Assembly (NCBI RefSeq): GCF_016805985.1
Contig: NZ_CP017661.1
Coordinates: forward strand, 2,852,001-2,916,000
Length of the DNA: 64,000 nucleotides
DNA from: Microbacterium sp. JZ31
GTDB taxonomy: Bacteria; Actinomycetota; Actinomycetes; Actinomycetales; Microbacteriaceae
Reading direction: 5' to 3'
The notes under the pieces were generated by a model that made no database searches, was not told the DNA's origin, and worked only from the letters and a program-made list of their open reading frames with translations. Positions 1 to 9,777 of this stretch are shown here, piece after piece (within the stretch, counting starts at the first letter, position 1; each line of letters begins with the position of its first letter). Both the position numbers and the translations under genes were made by a program.

Positions 1-1826
1 AGGACCAGTTCTCCTCGTGCGGATCGCAGCGCATTGTTGATGCGAAGAGGCGGCCGATCCGACCCGCCTGCCATCGGCAGCACGCGTACATCAGCGACGG
101 ATGCGAACTCCACGAGCCAAGTGCTCTGGAGCGCGATCCACGAGGTGGAAGCGGGCACCACGATGATCTCGGCTTCCACGTCGCCCAGGTGTTCGGCGAC
201 GTTGGCGACGGCTGCCTGCGCGTCCTCGCCTCCCCGGGCGCCGTCGACGATGATCGAGACGAGTCCGGGCTCGATCCGGGCGATCTCGGTATCGACCCAG
301 CGCCGTCGATCACGCACATAGAAGTTCCACGCGATGGACTGCGCCTCGCTGATGCGGTTCGGATCCTGGTCGTCCTCGCTGTAGCGCACGCCCACATACG
401 GGACCTGAACCAGGTCGGTGAGTTCGCTCAAGGAGAGGATCAGGTCGTAGTCGACAGCGCGGAGAAGGGACTCGTCGAAGCCTCCGGTGCGATCGATGAG
501 CGAGCGCCTCGCCACGATCGCGGTCTGATCAATGGAGTTGGCGACGCGGAGCGACTCGCGCGTTGCGGGGGTGGTCCGGTAGAGGGACTTGCCGTTCAGC
601 GAGACCTCGACGACGGAATAGCCCGCGTCGTGGCCGTGAACCTCGAGGAACGCGACCATCGAGAGCAGGAAGTCGGGTTCCCACACCTTATCCGAATCGA
701 GGAACGCGACATATGCGCCGCGCGCGTGGGCGAGTGCAGAATTGCGCGCCGCGCTCACGCCTCGGTGCTCCAGAAGCAACGGCTTGATCCGCGGATCGCG
801 TGCTGCCTCGGCCTCGAGCACGAGCGCCGTGTCGTCGATGGAGCCGTCGTCCGCGACGATCAACTCCCAGTTCTCATAGGACTGCTGTGTGATCGACTCG
901 AGCGCCGCCCGCAGGGAACCCGCGCGGTTCCACGTGGGAAGGATGACCGACACCAGAGGCGGCGTCTCAGCCCGCCGGCGGAAGACATTCAGTGCCTGCT
1001 CAAGAGCCCGGCTCGACTGCGGAGGCTCAGCGCTTCCGCGCGTCGGGGCGATGGCGTGCTCGATCGCTCTCCACTGCGTGAGGCGTTCCAGCAGGAACAC
1101 GCGAGCTTCCTCGAGCGTCAGCCCCTCGCGGCTGAACGCCGCATCGACCGCATAGGGCAGCGGCCAGTCCGCGCCACGGTCTCGCAGGAAAGCGCTGAGA
1201 GGCCCGTAGTCACTCTTCTTCAGCTTCGCGTCGAGCTTCGACGGGTCGAACAGCGGGGAGGTCGACCGCTCCCACAAGCCGCCCTCGTTCCGCACATACG
1301 AGATGAGCGGATCCTGTCCCTCCGCGGACCATCGGTCCTGAACCAGCCACTGCTGGTTGAACAGCGGGTGAGGGGTGAACCCGCCGCGACGTCCCCGGGT
1401 CAGGTAGTGGATAATCGCCCGGTCTAGGGATGCGAACTCGCTGCCCACCTGCGCCGCGTACCACTCCTGATCGAAGATCAGCGACGCCTTGATCAGCCGG
1501 ATCTCCTTCCCGTACGACTGCGCGGCGCGCTGCACCTCCGACTCCGCCATCGGGGCGACCACGGCCGCCGTCGCAAGAGGTGCGGGCGCCGGTTTGCTCA
1601 ACTTGCCGCGCATGTTCCCGATCAGATGGCGCTCGAGCTTGCGCGCCGCCGAGAAAATCCGCGTGCTCAGCGCGCGCCGCGTGTCGACGAGCAGCAGAAG
1701 CACGGCGATCTGAAGCAGCCCGAGCAGGATGATCGCGACCGCCTCCGCGAACACTGCCGCGATCACGAGGGCTGTCAGCACTGCTGCACCGAGCAGCACC
1801 AGGGCGATCCTCCGCTTGTTCTTCAC
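1..1826 (-). CDS. GT2-family glycosyltransferase with N-terminal membrane anchor (3' end outside window)
   Basis: Read on the minus strand, the frame stays open from a GTG at 1826 to base 1 (608 codons visible), so the C-terminus is missing. Residues about 6-48 are strongly hydrophobic (one or two membrane helices). A segment with DQEWYAAQV and HYLTRGRRGGFTPHPLFN resembles the linker found in large wall-polysaccharide glycosyltransferases. A GT2 (GT-A fold) domain starts near residue 287 with VSVILPTWNRAG, then VADDGSIDDT, and a DxD-like FLDSDK near residue 375. SIIVDGARGGED near residue 524 could open a second GT-A-like domain. The start lies 5 bp after the stop of the RgpF-like gene and has a G-rich ribosome site (GGGGGAG) upstream, so the two are probably one operon. 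Expected role: adding sugars to a surface polysaccharide at the membrane; donor and acceptor are unknown. Confidence 0.8.
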   Translation of the reverse strand, partial: MKNKRRIALVLLGAAVLTALVIAAVFAEAVAIILLGLLQIAVLLLLVDTRRALSTRIFSAARKLERHLIGNMRGKLSKPAPAPLATAAVVAPMAESEVQRAAQSYGKEIRLIKASLIFDQEWYAAQVGSEFASLDRAIIHYLTRGRRGGFTPHPLFNQQWLVQDRWSAEGQDPLISYVRNEGGLWERSTSPLFDPSKLDAKLKKSDYGPLSAFLRDRGADWPLPYAVDAAFSREGLTLEEARVFLLERLTQWRAIEHAIAPTRGSAEPPQSSRALEQALNVFRRRAETPPLVSVILPTWNRAGSLRAALESITQQSYENWELIVADDGSIDDTALVLEAEAARDPRIKPLLLEHRGVSAARNSALAHARGAYVAFLDSDKVWEPDFLLSMVAFLEVHGHDAGYSVVEVSLNGKSLYRTTPATRESLRVANSIDQTAIVARRSLIDRTGGFDESLLRAVDYDLILSLSELTDLVQVPYVGVRYSEDDQDPNRISEAQSIAWNFYVRDRRRWVDTEIARIEPGLVSIIVDGARGGEDAQAAVANVAEHLGDVEAEIIVVPASTSWIALQSTWLVEFASVADVRVLPMAGGSDRPPLRINNALRSARGELV

Positions 1827-1831
1827 CTGAC

Positions 1832-2812
1832 TCACTCCCCCCGCGAGACGCGCGTCGCGAACTCGCCATCCATGCAGTACCCCAACCCGGAGCTCGCGAG
1901 CTCGGCCGGATCACGGAGTACGTTGTGCTCACCCGGTCGGAACGGGTAGCTCGCTCGAGTGTCTCTCAAGAATTCCCGCACCGACGCCATCTCGTGCGGG
2001 TAGGTGCGCTCCGCCTCCGCGAGCAACCGTGCCGCGTCGAGGCCTGCTGGATCGAACCGCAGCGTGTCGAACTTGAGCAGAGGCAGACGCGCATCGAGCA
2101 GCAGGCGGTCGGCCAGCACGATGGCGGGGTTGTAGCGACGGAAGCGATCGTCGCCCCACGTGGGATTGATGCCGTGAACGGCCCCCTCGGCGCCCGGCTT
2201 GAGCCTGATCGTGTACTGGTGTCGGAAACGTGCCTTGGCCAGCTCCTGCTCCGACCGCGAGGCGCGGAAGTAGGCGCCGGCGTTGAAGCCGCCGTCCGCG
2301 AGCACCGTGGTCATGCCGACCTCGTAACGCAGGATCACCTGCATGCGGTCGGACACCGGCGTCATGTCACGCCAGAAGTTCTGGAAGGCCGCCGATCGCG
2401 CTGCCTGGCCGCTGACCGTGACGAAGAAGCTCTGGGCGTGGCCGCCATGATTCTCCGACCACGTCATGCCCATGAGGTCGTTCTCGCGGGCCGCGTCGCT
2501 CGTGACGATCTCCGACAACGGGACGAACGGGCCGACGAACGAGTCGTTGGAGATCACGATGCGGTCGTAGGCGCCGTAGTCGCCTACGAGGTCGAGCCCC
2601 CATTTGTAGCTGAAGAAGTCGTAGCCGAAGTTCGGGCGCATGACGAAGTCGACGTTCGGCGGCAACGCATCGACGTCCTCCTCACGGATGCCCGATGTGG
2701 AGACGACGACGACCCGGTCGGCCGCCGCGGCGTAGTTGGAGATGGTGTGCAGCGTGTGCCGTCGCAGAGTCCGGCCGACGTCGTAGTGGGCCATGACAAC
2801 CAGCAACGACAT
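1832..2812 (-). CDS. RgpF-like rhamnan synthesis family protein
   Basis: This 326-residue protein starts MSLLVVMAHYDVG and contains the blocks RVVVVSTSG, RPNFGYDFFSYKWGL and RIVISNDSF typical of the rhamnan-synthesis F (RgpF) family of putative glycosyltransferases. Such proteins take part in making rhamnose-glucose wall polysaccharides. The ATG at 2812 is preceded by AGGAG about ten bases upstream. It is the first gene of a minus-strand pair with the GT2 gene and is divergent from the WsaF-like gene; rml genes for the donor dTDP-rhamnose lie 1.5 kb away, which supports a rhamnan role. The exact linkage cannot be read from sequence. Confidence 0.75.
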   Translation of the reverse strand: MSLLVVMAHYDVGRTLRRHTLHTISNYAAAADRVVVVSTSGIREEDVDALPPNVDFVMRPNFGYDFFSYKWGLDLVGDYGAYDRIVISNDSFVGPFVPLSEIVTSDAARENDLMGMTWSENHGGHAQSFFVTVSGQAARSAAFQNFWRDMTPVSDRMQVILRYEVGMTTVLADGGFNAGAYFRASRSEQELAKARFRHQYTIRLKPGAEGAVHGINPTWGDDRFRRYNPAIVLADRLLLDARLPLLKFDTLRFDPAGLDAARLLAEAERTYPHEMASVREFLRDTRASYPFRPGEHNVLRDPAELASSGLGYCMDGEFATRVSRGE

Positions 2813-3067
2813 ATCGAGCCGCTCCTACAGCGAAGGTGCGGCAGTCCGGATGCGCCGCACATCGTATGGCGTCGCAGGCAGCGACGAACCAGGTGGGGGA
2901 CGACATCACCCTACTGCACGGCATGAAACGATCCCGCGCACGGGTTCCGGCGCACGAACGGCGCCCATCGCACACGCCCGCATCACTTGTAAAGCCTCGC
3001 AGACGCAGCCCATGCGCTGACCTACCCTGAGAAGGAAGAAGCCGCGGGGCGGATGAGGAGTCGAGGC
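2813..3067. other. Divergent intergenic region
   Basis: About 250 bp separate the divergent RgpF-like and WsaF-like genes, so promoters for both should lie here. On the minus strand TACGAT (2866-2861) is a possible -10 hexamer, and on the plus strand TACCCT sits near 3024, but neither has a convincing -35 partner. No conserved small gene or RNA was recognised. Confidence 0.35.
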
Positions 3068-4312
3068 GTGGCCGCCGCAGAAGAAGAAGCACGCGAGGAT
3101 GCATCCATGGGCGTCCGACCGTCGTCTCCCGCGCTGACGGGACCCGCAGCATCCCTTCTAGGGCTTCACCTGACGCCGTCACGACCGCGCATCAATCTGA
3201 CGCTCCTCGATTTCGATCCGACTGCGGTCTTCGCGGGCGTGAAGACGGCAGTCGAAGCCGGCATGCTGCTGGGCGACCTCAGCGGCCGGGACGTGCGCCT
3301 CGTTCTGCTAAATCCGACACGTCGTGTCGGACCCGAACGAGAGCACTACATCGCCGCGGGACGGGCCTGGCTCGCAGACCATCTCCCGGGTGCGACTTGG
3401 GAGATCGTCTGCGACGACGATCTCCGTACGACGCGTTTCGGCACCGAGGACATCTGGGTCGCGACCCACTGGATGACGGCGCACGCACTTGATCGTGCGG
3501 CGCACGCCGGGCTCATCGAGCGACGGCAGGTCCTCTATCTCATCCAGGACTACGAACCGGACTTCTTCGCCGCGGACGAGGACCGAGTCGCCGCTGAGTC
3601 GACCTACGCGGCAGGCTTCACCCCCGTCGTCAACACGCGTCAGGTGGCGTCCTACCTGGAGTCGCGCGGTTTCGGCGCCGTCGCCCCCGCGCAGGTGTTC
3701 GCACCGCAGTTCGACACGGCGCAGTTGATGAAGACGGCTATGCTGCGCAGGCGCTCGGGCCGCCCGACGGTCTTCTTCTACGGGCGTCCCTCCAAGCCCC
3801 GGAACATGTTCGATCTCGGCGTGGCCGCGCTTCGGGTCGCTGCAGACGAACTCGCGCGCAAGGGCATCGAGGCCGACTTCATCATGGCCGGCGAACGAGG
3901 TCGCAACGTTGATCTGGGGAACGGCTCTACGCTGAGGAACGCCGGTGTCCTCACTCGACCGGACTACTTCTCGTTGATCTCACGCGTCGACGTCGGCCTC
4001 ACCCTGCAGGCGACCCCGCATCCGAGCCACCTGCCGTTCGATCTGGCCATCTCCGGAGTGCCGGCGGTGACCAACGAGGTCGACGGTTCTCGCAACCGTA
4101 TGCACACGCGCATCATCGCCGTGAACGGTACCCCGGAGATGCTGGGGACGGCGCTGGTCACTGCCCTCGTCTCCTCTCGCCAGGCATCCGGCGCCCGTTC
4201 GGCGTATCTGCCCGTCCGACAAGGTCAGATGGGCGTTCCCATCCGGGATGCGCTATCGGCCGCCCTCTCTGCCGTCGACAGGCGCGCTGCGACCGCGACC
4301 CCCAGTCCGTAG
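3068..4312 (+). CDS. WsaF-like glycosyltransferase (probable rhamnosyltransferase)
   Basis: This is a protein of about 414 residues. The arrangement LNLTLLDFDP-type start (INLTLLDFDPTAVFAGVKTA), WVATHWMTAHALDRA, LYLIQDYEPDFF, FFYGRPSKPRNMFDLG and PHPSHLPFDLAISGVPAVTNE matches the WsaF group of GT-B rhamnosyltransferases, which extend rhamnan chains of S-layer glycans and related polymers. Two starts are possible: ATG 3053 (419 aa) or GTG 3068, which is preceded by GAGGAG at a good distance; I chose GTG. The gene stands 30 bp upstream of rmlA on the same strand, so donor synthesis and transfer may be co-transcribed. Confidence 0.75.
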   Translation: MAAAEEEAREDASMGVRPSSPALTGPAASLLGLHLTPSRPRINLTLLDFDPTAVFAGVKTAVEAGMLLGDLSGRDVRLVLLNPTRRVGPEREHYIAAGRAWLADHLPGATWEIVCDDDLRTTRFGTEDIWVATHWMTAHALDRAAHAGLIERRQVLYLIQDYEPDFFAADEDRVAAESTYAAGFTPVVNTRQVASYLESRGFGAVAPAQVFAPQFDTAQLMKTAMLRRRSGRPTVFFYGRPSKPRNMFDLGVAALRVAADELARKGIEADFIMAGERGRNVDLGNGSTLRNAGVLTRPDYFSLISRVDVGLTLQATPHPSHLPFDLAISGVPAVTNEVDGSRNRMHTRIIAVNGTPEMLGTALVTALVSSRQASGARSAYLPVRQGQMGVPIRDALSAALSAVDRRAATATPSP

Positions 4313-4342
4313 GACCGATCCGGCGTGTGACACGATGGGCTG

Positions 4343-6209
<1,867 letters not shown>

Positions 6210-6210
<1 letters not shown>

Positions 6211-7630
6211 TGACCGAGCTGGGCAAGCAGCTGTCCGCCACCGCGACCGCGATCGAGGGCATGCTGCTGTTCGATCTGCCCGTCCACGGCGACGCCCGCG
6301 GATGGTTCAAGGAGAACTGGCAGCGCCAGAAGATGACCTCCCACGGTCTTCCCGACTTCGGCCCCGTGCAGAACAACATCTCCTTCAACGCCGAACGCGG
6401 CGTCACCCGCGGCCTGCACGCCGAACCGTGGGACAAGTGGGTCTCCGTCGCGACCGGTCGCGTGTTCGGCGCCTGGGTGGACCTGCGCGAGGGCCCCGGC
6501 TTCGGCGCCGTGTTCACCGCGGAGCTGGACCCGTCCAAGGCGATCTTCGTCCCCCGCGGCGTCGCCAACGGGTTCCAGACCCTCGAAGACGCCACCGCGT
6601 ACACCTACCTCGTCAACGACCACTGGTCGCCCGACGCGTCGTACTCGTTCCTGAACCTCGCCGACGAGACCGCCGCGATCGAATGGCCCATCCCCCTCGC
6701 CGACGCGGAGATCTCCGACAAGGACCGCACCCACCCGCGCCTGGCCGACGCCGCCCCCATCCCGCCGCGCAGGATCCTCATCCTCGGCGCCGGCGGGCAG
6801 CTGGGCCGCGCGCTGCGCGCCTTGTTCGGCGACGCCCCCCATATCGAATACGCCACCCGCGCCGACCTCGACCTCGCCTCCCCCGACCTTCCCGCCGCAC
6901 GCCGCTGGCGCGACTACGGCACCATCATCAACGCCGCCGCCCACACCGCCGTCGACGCCGCCGAGACTCCCGAGGGCCGCACCGCCGCGTGGACCGCGAA
7001 CGTCACCGGCGTCGCCGCGCTGGCCCGCATCGCCGCCGACAACGGCATCACCCTCGTCCACGTCTCCAGCGACTACGTCTTCGACGGCACCGCCGCACGC
7101 CCCTACCGCGAGGACGACGCCGTCAGCCCCCTCGGCGTATACGGACAGACCAAGGCCGCCGGCGACGCCGTCGTCGCCGCGACACCGCGCCACTACATCG
7201 TCCGCACCTCCTGGGTCATCGGCGACGGCGGCAACTTCGTCGCCACCATGGCCTCCCTCGCCGCCCGCGGCATCGACCCCACCGTCGTCGACGACCAGAC
7301 CGGCCGACTGACCTTCACCACCGACCTCGCCCGCGGCATCCGCCACCTCCTCGACACCCGAGCGCCCTACGGCCTCTACAACCTCACCGGCACCGGCGAA
7401 CCCCGCACCTGGGCCCAGATCGCCTCCCGCGTCTACGAACTCACCGGCCACGACCCCGCCCGCATCACCCCCGTCACCACCCAGCAGTACTACGCCGGCA
7501 GCGACCACCCCATCGCCCCCGCCCCCGCAACAGCGTCCTCGACCTCACCCGCATCACCACCACCGGCTTCACCCCCGCCGACCACGAACACAGCCTCGCC
7601 AACCACCTCGCGGCTGCGGGACTCTCGTGA
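6210..7630 (+). CDS. rmlCD: Fused dTDP-4-keto-rhamnose 3,5-epimerase/reductase, broken by a 1-nt frameshift near the 3' end
   Basis: The N-terminal third is an RmlC-type epimerase (RGLHAEPWDKWVSVATGRVF, with the active-site His). From about residue 190 an RmlD-type reductase follows (RILILGAGGQLGRALR, HVSSDYVFDG, GVYGQTKAAGD). The fusion carries out the last two steps to dTDP-L-rhamnose. The reading frame is lost in the C-rich stretch at 7515-7529: as given it runs on to 7784 with a low-complexity Ala/Pro/Thr tail overlapping the next gene. Adding one C restores SVLDLTRITTTGFTPADHE and a stop at 7628-7630 that overlaps the next ATG (TGATG). The span plus one base equals 474 codons. A sequencing or assembly error is more likely than a true mutation. 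The start is GTG 6210. Confidence 0.88.
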
Positions 7631-8649
7631 TGCTCGACTTCCCCGTCTACGAGCCGCTCGTCCCGATCGATCGCGAGGCGACAGCGCGCGTGATCGACGA
7701 TGCGTTCCTCACGGCGTACCGTCGCGACCCGATACCGAGCCATCTGCCCTCCCCTCGCTTCTACCATTCGGGAGCGGTCTATGACTGCGAGGGCGTGCTC
7801 GTGCCCGAGTCGCAGCGATGGGGCGGGTTCCGAGGGGACTTCCTGATCGCCAACGACCCTCCCCGTGTCGCCGTCGAAGCAGGCAGGGTGCTGGGCGGGA
7901 CCTGGCTGTACCTGGGAAACTGGATGGGGCAATTCGGACACTGGATCACCGAGACGCTGCCGAACGCGTGGTCGCTGCCCGGAATGCGCGGCGACCTTCG
8001 CGGGATCATCGCGCACCCGTTCATCTTCGACAACCACGTTAAGGAGTGGCAGCGCCAGCTCCTCAACGACGCAGGCGCCTCGGGGCTGGACATCCTCATC
8101 GACTCCGCGAGCGCGTTCCGCGTCGAGCGTCTGGTCGTCCCGACTCGCCCCGTCGTGCTCAACGCCTTCGCGATGCCCGAAGCCGTCGAGGTCTGGGAGC
8201 GGGTCGCGCAGGCCGGTGCCGCCCGATCGCCTCATCGGCGCGTGTTCCTGTCCGTATCGGCCTGGCGCGAGTCGCAGGGGAGGACCATCCCGGGGCGCAC
8301 GTTCGCGAACCAGCGCGAGACCGACGAGGTCTTCCGGAACGCCGGGTTCCACGTCGTCTCACCTGAGACGTTGACGGTCCGTGAACAGGTCGCTCTCGCA
8401 CGAGACGCCGAGATCCTCGCGGGTTGGTCCGGCAGCGCTCTTCACCTCTCTGCCTTCGCGGGGAGCGACACGAGGATCCTCGAACTGGGAGACGTCCGCT
8501 CGGGAGCCGCGCCCGTTCCTCAGCAGCGAGTGCTGACCGCGGTTCGCCGCCAGCCGCATGGCTTCATCCCCGTGATGCAGATGCCCGGGGATGCGGCGGC
8601 ATACGACGTCTCCCGCCTCGCGGCGCTCGTCAGCGATCTCTCTGTCTGA
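7630..8649 (+). CDS. GT61-family (DUF563) glycosyltransferase
   Basis: The 339-residue protein has the features of the GT61/DUF563 family: GNWMGQFGHWITETLPNAW near residue 100 and the C-terminal block AEILAGWSGSALHLSAFA. These glycosyltransferases act on polysaccharides or glycoproteins in the cytoplasm or at the membrane. The ATG at 7630 overlaps the restored rmlCD stop; a GTG one codon earlier (7627) is also possible. It is the last gene of the rml transcription unit and converges with the pyruvyltransferase gene, whose stop is only 15 bp away. Confidence 0.75.
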   Translation: MLDFPVYEPLVPIDREATARVIDDAFLTAYRRDPIPSHLPSPRFYHSGAVYDCEGVLVPESQRWGGFRGDFLIANDPPRVAVEAGRVLGGTWLYLGNWMGQFGHWITETLPNAWSLPGMRGDLRGIIAHPFIFDNHVKEWQRQLLNDAGASGLDILIDSASAFRVERLVVPTRPVVLNAFAMPEAVEVWERVAQAGAARSPHRRVFLSVSAWRESQGRTIPGRTFANQRETDEVFRNAGFHVVSPETLTVREQVALARDAEILAGWSGSALHLSAFAGSDTRILELGDVRSGAAPVPQQRVLTAVRRQPHGFIPVMQMPGDAAAYDVSRLAALVSDLSV

Positions 8650-8664
8650 GCCACCACCGCGCGA

Positions 8665-9777
8665 TCACACCAGGCGGGATGCGAAGTCGAGGCTCTGGCT
8701 CTTCAGCTGCTCCCAGAGCTCTTCTCGTCTCCCGGCGATGCGTGAGCTCAGAGCATCCTCGTTCTTAATGAAGAACTCGAGCTTACCGATCATCGCGTCG
8801 GCCATCCTGTCGAGCTCGTCGCGACTCATGTCGCGTCGACGCGGCACGGCGCAGAGGAAGTCGTCGTCGCCGAAGTAGTCGCGCGGCATGCCCCGCCTGG
8901 CCTGCATGCCGATGAAGGCCGCGGGGGCGTCGAACGCCATGAACGGCAACCAGCCGTGCAGTCGCTTGCCGAACGCGAACCGGCCGCCTGTGTAGCGGTG
9001 CCCGAAGCCGGGGTACTTGGCCAGCGCTGCGTTGAATCCCTCGTTGAACTCGCGTCCTGCCGGCTCCTCGCGCAGGAAGTCCTCCAGGAGATCTCGGTCT
9101 TGGTCGATGACCGGGATGAGATCGAGCATTCTGCGGTTTGAGTCGCCACCAGCGTTGATCATCGACCGCACCTCGAGACCCTGCGACTCCGCGAAGGCGA
9201 CGAACCGGCGTAGTGGATGATCAGCCACGTTCTGCTCCGTGAAGAGGAAGTCGTCGAGGTTGACGACGACGACATCGTGCTTGCGCTTCTTGACCTTGAG
9301 CAGACGATCCGTGAAGAGTGAGGCGCAGGGCGCCCATTCGGACTCGACCCCGGCGATTTCGCGGATGAACTCCGATTCCTTCGTGGCGCGCACGACGATG
9401 CTGCGCGAACGCGATGTGACGCGGCGCACGCTCTCGACCTCCTCATCGGTTGGCCTGCCGAGAATCCCCGTTGACCACAGGTGGAACGTCTTCCCCTCGA
9501 ACCGCCCCCACTGCTTCTGCAGTTTGGAGTGCAGGTGACGGGACGAGTGCGTCTGCACGAACATGCCACCAGGTCCGATGACCACGTTCTCATGATCGCG
9601 ATCGCCGACTTTGAGGTACTTCGGCTCGCTCACATAGCGGAAGTCGAGATCGATAACACCGTCGAACAGCTTCCGCGTCACCTCGTAGAGCAGAGCATCG
9701 CCCGCGTTGCCGCGCACGCCGCAGGTGATCCAGAGCGCGTGCTTGGGTGCGGCGCGCTTTCTGAACAGAGATCTCAC
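8665..9777 (-). CDS. Polysaccharide pyruvyltransferase family protein
   Basis: This protein of about 370 residues shows the family pattern: ALWITCGVRGNAGDALLYE near the N-terminus, NVVIGPGGMFVQTHSSRH, and a long C-terminal half ending in SRDELDRMADAMIGKLEFF. Members transfer pyruvate from PEP as a ketal onto wall-polymer sugars, giving a negative charge. The start is a GTG at 9777 that overlaps the stop of the upstream gene (GTGA); longer versions extend into that gene and are unlikely. It is therefore translationally coupled to the GT29/GT4 fusion. The acceptor sugar is unknown. Confidence 0.7.
   Translation of the reverse strand: MRSLFRKRAAPKHALWITCGVRGNAGDALLYEVTRKLFDGVIDLDFRYVSEPKYLKVGDRDHENVVIGPGGMFVQTHSSRHLHSKLQKQWGRFEGKTFHLWSTGILGRPTDEEVESVRRVTSRSRSIVVRATKESEFIREIAGVESEWAPCASLFTDRLLKVKKRKHDVVVVNLDDFLFTEQNVADHPLRRFVAFAESQGLEVRSMINAGGDSNRRMLDLIPVIDQDRDLLEDFLREEPAGREFNEGFNAALAKYPGFGHRYTGGRFAFGKRLHGWLPFMAFDAPAAFIGMQARRGMPRDYFGDDDFLCAVPRRRDMSRDELDRMADAMIGKLEFFIKNEDALSSRIAGRREELWEQLKSQSLDFASRLV

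Noticed and set aside
2813..3067. Small RNA or riboswitch in the divergent region.
   Set aside because: No recognisable conserved structure or terminator; only weak promoter-like hexamers.
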